Origin: Nitrososphaerota archaeon
GTDB taxonomy: Archaea > Thermoproteota > Nitrososphaeria > Nitrososphaerales > Gagatemarchaeaceae
Direction: 5' to 3'
Length of the DNA: 64,000 nucleotides
Assembly: GCA_029785375.1 (NCBI GenBank)
Contig: JAFLZV010000006.1
Coordinates: 1-64,000 of the forward strand
Shown here: positions 1-8,511 of the stretch, piece after piece
How the letters are laid out: each line of letters opens with the position of its first letter
How positions within the stretch are numbered: position 1 is the stretch's first letter
Notes under the pieces: generated by a model
The model's database searches: none
What the model saw: the letters and a program-made list of their open reading frames with translations, nothing else
Told to the model about the DNA's origin: nothing
Position numbers and translations under genes: made by a program

Positions 1-1
1 C

Positions 2-820
2 GCAGAGTCTGTTCAGAAGATCTACTCCGAGATATGTGCCCTAGACATGATATACAGCGTCGCTCGGATGAAGAATGGCTACTACGACCAGAGGCTGGTC
101 CTCAAGGGCGGCATGTCTGTCAGAAACCATGTGCCCCTGCTGGATCACAGGTTCTCCTTTGACGCCGACTACGACCCCAACTCCATGGCTGGCTACAGCT
201 TCGGGGACGTCGACGAGATTAGGACAGACCTGACGAGGTATGCCGGTCTGAGAAGATGCGACGTCCGGGTCGACCTGGCGAAGAACGACGACCGGCTGCT
301 GTTCCTTGAACTGAATTATAGAGACGTCCTCCGTCGCGTCGGCTACACGATTGAAGAGAGGCCGAAGATTGAGCTGTGCAAGAGATGCAGGATATTCCAG
401 GCACCTGAAGAGAACGAGATGGCCACGATCATGAACCTGAGGTTGCTTGGGCTGGAACCGCTCATCATCAAACATGTTGGCCTGGAAGAGCAGCTGGCAT
501 CGAAGCTCTTCATAATAGGCGATTTGAGGCGCGGGAAGAGGAACCACTTCGACGCCTACGACGCGCTTCGAATCACCGAGAGCAACCGCGGCCTCGACTG
601 GAAGCTGGTCAGAAACCTGTTCGCCCAGCGGGCAGAGAAACACGCTGTAAGGGGCCACGTCCTGAAGACCAAGGAACACATCCGTGAGTGCCGGAGGCAA
701 CTCGACACCATGAAGCTGAACGCCAACAAGAAGAGCGGGCTTGCTCGCCTTGTCTTCAAGAGAGATTTTGATTACGACGCCATGATCGAAAGGGTGAAGG
801 CACTTTACGACAACGTATGA
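2..820 (+). CDS. AbiEii-like nucleotidyltransferase (type IV TA toxin family), probably 5'-truncated by the window edge
   Basis: Open frame continues upstream of the first ATG (47) to the window edge; LVLKGGMSVRNHV and HRFSFDADYD resemble the AbiEii KGG and D-x-D motifs. Confidence 0.65.
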   Translation, partial: AESVQKIYSEICALDMIYSVARMKNGYYDQRLVLKGGMSVRNHVPLLDHRFSFDADYDPNSMAGYSFGDVDEIRTDLTRYAGLRRCDVRVDLAKNDDRLLFLELNYRDVLRRVGYTIEERPKIELCKRCRIFQAPEENEMATIMNLRLLGLEPLIIKHVGLEEQLASKLFIIGDLRRGKRNHFDAYDALRITESNRGLDWKLVRNLFAQRAEKHAVRGHVLKTKEHIRECRRQLDTMKLNANKKSGLARLVFKRDFDYDAMIERVKALYDNV

Positions 821-913
821 CCCTCTACTTCACTCTCCGGAACCCCCCACGCCTAGGACTATCATAGACTCCGGGTCTATCTTTGTTAAAAGCCCAGCCC
901 TCGATTTACGGGC

Positions 914-1462
914 ATGGGCCTGCTCAGGGATCTCTCTAGGCTCCTCTCCAGCAACCAAGAGAAGCAGTACGGCACCCCTTCCAAAACGATGCATGGTGAG
1001 GACGTCAGGAGCAGGTCCGAGCAGAGGATTGCTGATTACTTCGCCCAAAACGGAATCCGCTACCTCTACGAATGGGGCGCCCAAACCGACGCATTGATCT
1101 TCAAGCGTACATTTGCCCACCCCGACTTCTTCCTTCCAGATTACAAAATCTACGTGGAGTTTTGGGGGCTGGCGAAGGTCAGCAAGAAATACAGGCGCAC
1201 AATGAGGTTCAAGATGAGAGAGTATCGCAAGAACAAGATTAGGTACATCAGCCTTTACCCTGATAACCTCGACAACTTGGACTGGATTTTCAGGACCAGG
1301 TTTCGAGAACTCGTCGGGTTCGACTTGCCGGCAAAACCGCATCCTGTTCCTGGGAAAGCTCGGTACTGCGCCAGGTGTGGGACACCGGTCGCACCACCTG
1401 GTAACTTCTGCAGCAGATGCGGCAGCACCATCGATACATCTCCGCGCCCAGGTTCCCCCTAG
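914..1462 (+). CDS. PD-(D/E)XK-like nuclease domain protein with C-terminal zinc ribbon
   Basis: SRSEQRIADYF...HPDFFLPDYKIYVEFWG pattern of PD-(D/E)XK nucleases; C-terminal CARCGTPVAPPGNFCSRCG zinc ribbon. Confidence 0.6.
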   Translation: MGLLRDLSRLLSSNQEKQYGTPSKTMHGEDVRSRSEQRIADYFAQNGIRYLYEWGAQTDALIFKRTFAHPDFFLPDYKIYVEFWGLAKVSKKYRRTMRFKMREYRKNKIRYISLYPDNLDNLDWIFRTRFRELVGFDLPAKPHPVPGKARYCARCGTPVAPPGNFCSRCGSTIDTSPRPGSP

Positions 1463-1754
1463 GAGCCGCTTATCGCCGGTCCACCATGGCCCAACTTGGG
1501 ATAAGGTATTCTCTACGGGGGCACAATGAACCTTGCACTGGTTTTCGCATCTGTGAGAGGAGTCTTAACGTGGTCTCTTCGATAGCGGGTCTCCCAACTC
1601 TTACAGGACCATAACTATCCGCCGACATCGACGAGCATTACGCATCGCTCAATGACCTTCTATGTTTCTTCCAGGAACCCCAGAAGCTCGTCGAGCTAAC
1701 CAAGTCTACCGGGCACCGATTCCGTAAAGGCGTAGCGTCTGCCTGAGGCGAGCC

Positions 1755-1889
1755 TCATCCACAATGGACAGACGCCGTCACCGCGGCGTTGTTCTTCGAC
1801 TGTTTCGCGGCGTACTCCGCGACGTCGAGCGTCTCCTCTGCCTTCTGCAGGTAGTTCATGTATAGGCTCCTATTGACGGGCTTGGACAT
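1755..1889 (-). pseudogene. Truncated HEPN-domain protein remnant (44 aa)
   Basis: MSKPVNRSLYMNYLQKAEETLDVAEYAAKQSKNNAAVTASVHCG* resembles the N-terminal half of HEPN proteins and then stops; start overlaps the 3' end of the MNT gene. Confidence 0.5.
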
Positions 1890-2490
1890 CTCCTATCTTC
1901 CTCAGGTCTTTGCCCCGGACCATCCTGTAGGACTCGAGGATTGACCTGCCCAAATCCTTGTTCTTCTTTCTGGCGAACGTGGCTTCGTCCATGATCAAGG
2001 GGGACAACCCAAATCCGAACTTCGAAACCGTTTCGGCAGAAGCGTCCACAACGCGCTCGCTGGCGAGCTCTCTGTCACCCGCCACGATGAATATGTCGAC
2101 GTCGCTCTGCTTCCCCTCGAGTCCCTTCGCGGCGCTCCCGAAGACGGCCACCGATCTAATCGACTTGTCGTCAAAGAACGGCTTGATCGTGGACAAGATC
2201 GCACCGAGGGTGTCTTCCTCGGCTTTGATTGCGGGCCAGACTATCGAGTTCAGCACGTAGCTCTCCTCGTTCAGGATGACCTGCTGGGCCCTCCCAACAG
2301 GTTGGAGCCTCACGACCCCTCTCTTTTCCAGGGTCCTGGCCACAAGGGCGACTTCGGGGTGCGACAGGCCAGCCGTCCTCGCCAAGTCCCTTATGGTGAA
2401 CACCTTCCCCCTGTAGCGGACCAAAGTCTTGAGCACCTTGATGCTGGCCTTACTGCCCAGGACCTCGGTCAGGTAGTCGTGGAGGGACAC
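1870..2490 (-). CDS. Winged-helix plus MNT nucleotidyltransferase (antitoxin-like) protein
   Basis: N-terminal wHTH; C-terminal VAVFGSAAKGLEGKQSDVDIFIV (GS-x-SDVD motif). Confidence 0.8.
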   Translation of the reverse strand: MSLHDYLTEVLGSKASIKVLKTLVRYRGKVFTIRDLARTAGLSHPEVALVARTLEKRGVVRLQPVGRAQQVILNEESYVLNSIVWPAIKAEEDTLGAILSTIKPFFDDKSIRSVAVFGSAAKGLEGKQSDVDIFIVAGDRELASERVVDASAETVSKFGFGLSPLIMDEATFARKKNKDLGRSILESYRMVRGKDLRKIGDVQARQ

Positions 2491-2553
2491 AATTTCTCAG
2501 GTCGGGGGTACTGGTAGAAAAACATTCCATATGGTAGGTAATACTGCCATAAC

Positions 2554-2588
2554 GGGCGATTTGAGCACGCATAGGCGTGCCGCGGGTC
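2554..2588. repeat. att-like direct repeat copy A (tRNA-Phe 3'-end remnant)
   Basis: gggcgatttgagcacgcataggcgtgccgcgggtc; 33/35 identical to 5203-5237. Confidence 0.8.
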
Positions 2589-2614
2589 CTCTTTCGCTAG
2601 TGCCGACGGCCAAG

Positions 2615-3268
2615 TCATGGCCTACGTAACGTACTTCCGTCTTCCCTGAGACGAACATTCCCCATCTGCGGGTCGTACTCCCTCTGGAACTCGTCAGGGT
2701 TGCTCACGGTCCGCATCGCCGCAAAGGCTGAGATTCGGGCATTGGGAAACGCATCCGCGAGCCGATTCGCAGCACCAAGCAGCGTCGCGCCACGAGTGAT
2801 TATGTCGTCAATCAGCAGAACGCTTTCGGGTTCTGACAGACGACCTTGGACTTCCAACGTTTCGTAGTGTCTTCGTGCGGTTGGCCTCAGTCTCGCTGGA
2901 CTTTGCGCTGCCTTGGGAACAGCCTGGGTGCGAACCAGGCACGAGACTACTTGGCCTAGTCCCTGATCGGCAAGGGCCGCCGCAAGCCTCTGTGGGACCC
3001 AAAGGGTTCCAGCTCTCATCAACGAACTGCTCGGAACGGGGACGAGGACCGGGGTGGGCTGGAAAAGGGTGGCAAAAGGCATGGAGTTGATGTTCTGTCG
3101 CACCTGTTGCGCCACCCAATGCGACATCAGGACAGGGGGCGGTTGCAGGAAGCTATCGGTCTTGAGGAGGGTCATCACTCCTTGAGAGTGGAGGTCCTTT
3201 GGCGTTCCACCGTTCGGGGAGTACGAGAGGAGGGAACCGTACTGGAGCTCAGACAGGCGTAGGCTCAT
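2615..3268 (-). CDS. ComF-like phosphoribosyltransferase
   Basis: SVLLIDDIITRGATL PRPP-binding motif; PVLVPVPSSS start of PRTase core. Confidence 0.75.
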   Translation of the reverse strand: MSLRLSELQYGSLLSYSPNGGTPKDLHSQGVMTLLKTDSFLQPPPVLMSHWVAQQVRQNINSMPFATLFQPTPVLVPVPSSSLMRAGTLWVPQRLAAALADQGLGQVVSCLVRTQAVPKAAQSPARLRPTARRHYETLEVQGRLSEPESVLLIDDIITRGATLLGAANRLADAFPNARISAFAAMRTVSNPDEFQREYDPQMGNVRLREDGSTLRRP

Positions 3269-3271
3269 TTC

Positions 3272-3976
3272 TCATTGAGCCACACTGACAATCCTCTCGC
3301 GAGGCGGTAGGAACCCTAGGATATCCTTGGGATCTTCGAGCGCGACAGCTCCATACTCCATCATCTTCTTCGGCCAACTCAGAGACCGCTTCTCCAGGAC
3401 CAATTTCCAGATGTAGAGAGGCCGCCCGAGCCTCAGAGCCTCCCACCCCTGCGCCAGAGAACCGCTCGTCTCCCCTGCCTCGACGATGATCGAAGCGTTG
3501 CAGACGAGAGCCATCGTCCTATCCCTAATAACGAAGTCCCTAGGCTGGGTCGGATGTCCGTTCAGGAATTGGGAGACCGCGCAATACTCCCGCATGATTT
3601 TGTCCTGAAGTTCGAAGTTCTTCGCCGGGTAGACGCGATTCAACGGGGTCCCAAGGACCGCGACGGTGTATCCATTCTCCTCAATGGTCGCTCTGTGGGC
3701 TGCCGTGTCAATCCCCTCGGCAAGCCCACTGACCACCACAACCTGGTTTCGTGCAAGGATCCGCGCTATCTGGGTTGCAGCCTCCAGCCCGGCGCCAGAG
3801 GCCTTTCGGGACCCCACGACCGCAACACGGGGCCTGGGCAACGGGGTTTGCACGACCCCAGCCACATAGAGCCGCGGGGGCGCGTATCGCGCCTCGACAT
3901 CGTTTAGCGGGCCTAGAAGCTCTTCGGGAGTAAGAGTGGAGATGCTCTTTCCTTTGATAATCTCCATCGGTTGCAA
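3272..3976 (-). CDS. DprA/Smf-like Rossmann-fold protein
   Basis: VAVVGSRKASGAGLEAATQIARILARNQVVVVSGLAEGIDTAAHRATIEENGYTVAVLGTPLNRVYP is the DprA core signature. Confidence 0.85.
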   Translation of the reverse strand: MQPMEIIKGKSISTLTPEELLGPLNDVEARYAPPRLYVAGVVQTPLPRPRVAVVGSRKASGAGLEAATQIARILARNQVVVVSGLAEGIDTAAHRATIEENGYTVAVLGTPLNRVYPAKNFELQDKIMREYCAVSQFLNGHPTQPRDFVIRDRTMALVCNASIIVEAGETSGSLAQGWEALRLGRPLYIWKLVLEKRSLSWPKKMMEYGAVALEDPKDILGFLPPRERIVSVAQ

Positions 3977-4069
3977 GGTTGTGACTTTGCCATTAATAGG
4001 TTTGAAGCATGAGAGGAGTGTGAAAGTGCTCCGTAGGCGCTCAAGAGCCGGCGCAAGCTTACCGCCAAA

Positions 4070-5122
4070 CTACCTGCCTCTGATGCCGTATAGGCGCAGG
4101 GCCTTCCTGACATGCGGCTCATCCATCTTGGCAGGGATGACTCCACCGCCACTCATGGCTGCCACGGCGCGCTCGCTCTCCCTGGACGGTGCTACTTTGA
4201 TCAGGGCAACCAGGGCCCCGAGAAGCTTTTCGGCGAAACCGTACTTCTGGGAGAGAAAGACAAGGAGGGAGTAGTCTACCTTGTTCTTCGCAAGGAGCAC
4301 GGGGACAGCTGCAATCCGTCTCTTGTCCTCGCCCAGGAGTACTGAAGAGATGATATATTCTACTGAAAAATCCTGCCCCCCGTCTGCTTCTGACCCGAAC
4401 TCCTTGTACCCCAACTTCGCAAAGTTATGGACCAGATCCTTCTCGCTTATCTTGGAAGGGTTGGTCCTGTCGAGGTCGAACCTGATACGAACTCCTTGAA
4501 CCACTGCGTTCCGGATCAGCCTCCAGAACTCTTGAGGCATGTGGAGAACCACCATGTCCGGGATCATCTCCTTGAACGGGTTCCTCTCAGGGGATCTCAG
4601 CCGCTCGATCAGCTCGCTGCCGGCCACTACGAGTGGTTCCACCCTCACATTGAGCCGTGTCCCTATCTCATGGGTGACTTTCTGCGCCTTCGATTCCTGG
4701 GCCGTTTCCTTCTCTTCCATGAGGACCAGCGGCTCCGCCCTATTCAGCTTCGCGTTGCGCTCAGGGTCGAGGAGGAGGATCGACCCGACGGAGGCCAAGT
4801 CCCCGAGCTCCCTTTCCAGACTCTCGAACAGTCCCCAGGTATCGGGCCACTTCCGCAGGAACTCCCGCTTCTTCTGGAGTTCCATCTCGGTCAGGGTGTC
4901 AAGGAGGAGATAGTTCGCGAAGTTGAGGGCGGGGATGGACGCCTTCCCTTGCTTCTCCATCGTAACGATGCCTTCTTTCTCGAGCGATGCTAGTGCGCGG
5001 TAGATGTTAGGGTAATAGGCGGGACCAGACTCTTCCATCTCTGAAGTTAGCTGGCGGATAGAGACTGGATTACTCACCCTCCTCGACATGGCGTCCAGGA
5101 TTCTGAACTCGGTGCCGTTCAA
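4070..5122 (-). CDS. wHTH regulator-like protein with a degenerate MNT-like region
   Basis: N-terminal wHTH (NGTEFRILDAMSRRVSNPVSIRQLTSEMEESGPAYYPNIYRALASLEKEGIV); middle region VGSILLLDPERNAKLNRAEPLVLM sits where a GS-x-D-x-D motif would be expected. Confidence 0.5.
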   Translation of the reverse strand: MNGTEFRILDAMSRRVSNPVSIRQLTSEMEESGPAYYPNIYRALASLEKEGIVTMEKQGKASIPALNFANYLLLDTLTEMELQKKREFLRKWPDTWGLFESLERELGDLASVGSILLLDPERNAKLNRAEPLVLMEEKETAQESKAQKVTHEIGTRLNVRVEPLVVAGSELIERLRSPERNPFKEMIPDMVVLHMPQEFWRLIRNAVVQGVRIRFDLDRTNPSKISEKDLVHNFAKLGYKEFGSEADGGQDFSVEYIISSVLLGEDKRRIAAVPVLLAKNKVDYSLLVFLSQKYGFAEKLLGALVALIKVAPSRESERAVAAMSGGGVIPAKMDEPHVRKALRLYGIRGR

Positions 5123-5202
5123 TTCCTTCGAGAGGTCACCCTCGGGGTCCTATATTAAGATAGCAAAGATGCTATAATATAATAGCAAAATGACTATAAC
5201 AA

Positions 5203-5237
5203 GGGCGATTTGAACACGCTTAGGCGTGCCGCGGGTC
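5203..5237. repeat. att-like direct repeat copy B, overlapping the tRNA-Phe 3' end
   Basis: gggcgatttgaacacgcttaggcgtgccgcgggtc; 33/35 match to 2554-2588. Confidence 0.8.
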
Positions 5238-5334
5238 GGATTTGAGCCGACGACACTCCGGTCTTCAGCCGGATGCTGATGAGCTATGAGGTCTCCCTAG
5301 CCTTCAAGCAGGAATCAGGCTGAGCTACCGCGGC
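5227..5334 (-). tRNA. tRNA-Phe(GAA) with about 34 nt of insertion/introns in the D-arm region
   Basis: Acceptor GCCGCGG/CCGCGGC, anticodon arm TCCGG-CTGAAGA-CCGGA, T-arm GTCGG-CTCAAAT-CCGAC; 108 nt, versus about 74 nt if AGCCT|GATTCCTGCTTGAAGGCTA|GGGAGA|CCTCATAGCTCATCA|GC is spliced. Confidence 0.8.
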
Positions 5335-5410
5335 ACGACACATGCGCCGCCAGCGGAGAGACTTAAGACTTTGCGCCGTAACCTAGGTTTCATCGTTCTT
5401 GGATTAAACC

Positions 5411-5587
5411 GTGCCACAGGCTAACCGATTCTTGTCCCATTCGTTGAAGATCACCAGGGGCGACCACAGACATATGACGCGGCATTCAGGTCAGGTCGCA
5501 ACCCTCACCACCCTCGGTTCCATTATCTGCTCTTGCGGCGCCGAGAACTCGCACAGGGCTTCTTTTCAGAAAACTGGATCCAGCTAG
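5411..5587 (+). CDS. Small hypothetical protein (58 aa, GTG start)
   Basis: ORF VPQANRFLSHSLKITRGDHRHMTRHSGQVATLTTLGSIICSCGAENSHRASFQKTGSS. Confidence 0.3.
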   Translation: MPQANRFLSHSLKITRGDHRHMTRHSGQVATLTTLGSIICSCGAENSHRASFQKTGSS

Positions 5588-5734
5588 TGCAGCCGCGGGT
5601 TCCCGTCAGAAGTCGGGATCCTTCTGGGTATGCTCTAGCTACGGGGCTCAGGAAGAGCTTCAATTGTCGGTGCCGCGGCAATAAAAATCCAGCAAGCGCC
5701 ACATAAGCTTCTATGATTTCCCCCCGAAACCAAA

Positions 5735-6132
5735 AGGGGGTTGAAGCTTCCGAAGAAGGTCATCCTCCTTGACGTGACGCTCCACGACGGTGAGCAGCAA
5801 ACGAGGATGATCTTCAGGCGGGAGGACAAGCTGAAGATTGCCCGGGCCCCGGACTAGGCCGGAGTAAAGACGATCGAAGCTGGCCCCCTCTGTATCCCCA
5901 TCTGACAAGTAGGCCGTGAAGGGGATCGCCCATCTGAAGCTCGACGCCAAAGTAAGTCTACGCCTTTGCCCGCAGCATGAAGACGGACATCGACAGCGCC
6001 CTCGACGTCGACGTAGACGGGGTCGTCATGGAGATGCCGTCGAGCGACCACTTGGTGAAGTACGGGTACAGCTGGAAGGCGGAGAAGGGCGTCGACCTCT
6101 CCGTCGAGGTGACGAATTACGCCCATGACCTG
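5735..6132 (+). pseudogene. Decayed isopropylmalate/homocitrate synthase-HMGL-like gene
   Basis: KKVILLDVTLHDGEQQTRMIFRREDKLKIARAPD*AGVKTIEAG ... frame change ... MKTDIDSALDVDVDGVVMEMPSSDHLVKYGYSWKAEKGVDLSVEVTNYAHDLGV; in-frame stops and frameshifts. Confidence 0.65.
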
Positions 6133-6519
6133 GGGGTCTCGCAGGGTGATAAAGCCCAGGGCTGTTGCGATGAGGAACCAATCCACGATTTCCAAGCTAC
6201 CGCCCGCCGCGGCCATAATCGGGGTTGCCGTCCTCGGGCGGCACTCCCTCGGCGGGACGATGGGGGACAGGATGCTCGCCCCAGCCCCAGGGGGTCTTTC
6301 CTGCCTCCACCTCGCGCTCCCTGCTGGCATGGGCGGGAACCCAGCTGGCGCTCCCGGTCTCAATAACACAGCGCTTGATTGGAGACATGCTGGGGGCCGC
6401 ATTCACCAGGAACGTGACAATAGTGAACACGGAGCTCGTCGCAGAAACTATCTCACTCTGTGTTGTAGCATCATTGGTCGCCCTGGCGGCCGCCTTCCTC
6501 CCCACGCTGGCGCCGTAGC
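6125..6519 (+). pseudogene. Decayed PiT-family (inorganic phosphate) transporter
   Basis: Fragments in different frames: TWGSRRVI; AWAGTQLALPVSITQRLIGDMLGAAFTRNVTIVNTELVAETISLCVVASLVALAAAFL. Confidence 0.5.
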
Positions 6520-6576
6520 CATTCAAAGGCCAACCCATAAATGAGGTGAAACGAGGTGGCCTGCTCAATAGCTGTC

Positions 6577-7125
6577 ATGTTCTGCGCAAAGTGCGGGAAA
6601 GAGCTGCCTGATGGAGCTACCTTCTGCCCATCATGCGGGGCCGCGGTCCAGACTGGGACGGGAGATGCCCACACGAGCGGAATCGACGCTCTGACCAGAG
6701 ATCATAACGCGCAGGAGTACTGGGTGGAACGGCTGATTGCGCTGATCATCGACTACGTCATCGTCTATGTGGTTCTCGGCATCGCCACTGCGATCGTCGC
6801 CATCCCGGCCCTCCTCACCGGCGGTGCCGCATTCTTCGGGGTCGTGTTCGGGGGCTTTGCCCTCCTCTGGGGGGTCATCTTCGTCTTCTATAACGCCGTT
6901 ATGGAAGTGTCCTCCGGCGCAAGCATCGGGAAGAAGCTCTTCAAGTTGAAAGTAGCCTCCAGGCGCGGCTCGAACCCCACCTTTGCGGAGGCTTTTGTCA
7001 GGAACCTGAGCAAGATTTACTGGCTCCTCCTGCTCCTCGATGTGATAGTGGGCTTGGCCATCTCGCACGGGTACCAGCAGAAGTACAGCGACCACTACAT
7101 GGGTACTAAAGTGGTCCACGCGTAG
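6577..7125 (+). CDS. RDD-family membrane protein with N-terminal zinc ribbon
   Basis: MFCAKCGKELPDGATFCPSCGAAV followed by an RDD domain (WVERLIALIIDYVIVYVVLG... SIGKKLFKLKV). Confidence 0.8.
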   Translation: MFCAKCGKELPDGATFCPSCGAAVQTGTGDAHTSGIDALTRDHNAQEYWVERLIALIIDYVIVYVVLGIATAIVAIPALLTGGAAFFGVVFGGFALLWGVIFVFYNAVMEVSSGASIGKKLFKLKVASRRGSNPTFAEAFVRNLSKIYWLLLLLDVIVGLAISHGYQQKYSDHYMGTKVVHA

Positions 7126-7192
7126 GCGCTTCGCATCCCCCGTTGCTTGGAGAACTATTTTATCGAGCCATTCCGGCACTCCAGAACCTGAA

Positions 7193-8308
7193 TTGAGCGA
7201 CTATGGCACCAAAGCCGTGGTGGTCACCTTCCCGGACGAGTTCGCCAGGCGTGAGATAGTCGAGCTTGCGAAGGCAGGAGGGTATGACGTCAAACAGGTG
7301 GTGACATACAGAGACCTAGGCCGTTCCAAGTACGGAGTTGGCTCAGGCAAAGCTCAGGAGCTTGAGGGGCTGGTCGCAGACACCGAGTCAGACACGATAA
7401 TCATTGACGAGAGCACGACGTCCTCCCAGGCGAACAACCTCTCGCGTCTCACCCACGCCCGCGTGGTCGACAGGGAGAGACTCATCCTTAACATCTTCGC
7501 CAAACGCGCCGCCACGACCGAGGCCAAACTCCAGGTACAGCTCGCCGAGCTGCGCTACGAGCTTCCCAGGGCGAGGGACGCGGTCCGACACTCGGTCAGG
7601 GGAGAGCAGGCGGGGTTCTCCGGCATGGGGGAGTATGCGGTCGATGTGAAGTTCCGGGCGCTCAAGAGACAGATGACTTTCATCAAGAGCAAGCTCGACA
7701 AAACGAAGACAGTCAGGGCGCTCCACACGTCGGAGAGGCGGAAGCTGGGGGTGCCGTTCGTGTCGCTCGCGGGTTATACCAGCAGCGGGAAGACCACCCT
7801 CTTCAACAGGCTCACGACCGAGTCGAAGGACATGTCCCCCGACCTCTTCACCACCCTTTCGACCACCACGCGCATGATCACCTTCCATAACTCCAAACGG
7901 AAGGTCCTCCTCTCCGACACCGTAGGCTTCATCTCGCGCCTGCCCACTTACCTCGTGGAGTCGTTCAGGTCGACCCTCGACGAGCTTCGTTATGCTGACC
8001 TTATCCTGCTGATGATTGACGTCAGCGAGCCGGCCGAGAGCATCGGGATCAAACTGGGGAGCTGCAGGGAGACGCTGAACGAGCTGGAAGTCGAACCCTC
8101 GAAACTCCTCGTAGTCCTGAACAAGGTTGACCTCTTGGACGCCAGGGCGAGGTCCAAGATCGAACTCGACCCGCTCTTCAAGGAGTATAACACCGTCAAA
8201 GTGTCGGCGGTCCGAGGGGATGGGATGCACCAGCTACGGACCAGGATCCTCGAAAGGACTGACCCAAGGAGGCTCGCCCGGGAGCCTGGGCTCACTGCCC
8301 CAGGGTGA
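7193..8308 (+). CDS. hflX: GTPase HflX
   Basis: GYTSSGKTTLFN P-loop, DTVGFISRLPTYLVESFRSTLDEL, NKVDLL; HflX N-terminal domain. Confidence 0.92.
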   Translation: MSDYGTKAVVVTFPDEFARREIVELAKAGGYDVKQVVTYRDLGRSKYGVGSGKAQELEGLVADTESDTIIIDESTTSSQANNLSRLTHARVVDRERLILNIFAKRAATTEAKLQVQLAELRYELPRARDAVRHSVRGEQAGFSGMGEYAVDVKFRALKRQMTFIKSKLDKTKTVRALHTSERRKLGVPFVSLAGYTSSGKTTLFNRLTTESKDMSPDLFTTLSTTTRMITFHNSKRKVLLSDTVGFISRLPTYLVESFRSTLDELRYADLILLMIDVSEPAESIGIKLGSCRETLNELEVEPSKLLVVLNKVDLLDARARSKIELDPLFKEYNTVKVSAVRGDGMHQLRTRILERTDPRRLAREPGLTAPG

Positions 8309-8511
8309 CCGTCCGAATCTCGCGCACATCTTTCCGATAGGCTCGTCCCTTCTTATCAGGTCCCAGCTCTTCCCCACACCCTTTGACCCGAGGCCAGTGA
8401 GGGAATTCGCGCGGCTGAGACTGATAGGAAGTCAGGCCTGCGACGGTTCAGCCGGCCAGATCAGGCGCCGAAGAGTTCAAATCGCCCCATGACGGTTCGG
8501 CCTCAGTTATT

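Noticed and set aside
41-700. 219-aa minus-strand ORF
   Set aside because: Antisense to the AbiEii-like gene; no recognisable domain.
5560-5640. Possible tRNA-like sequence (gccgcgggttcccg)
   Set aside because: No complete cloverleaf could be built.
7388-8230. 280-aa minus-strand ORF
   Set aside because: Antisense to hflX.
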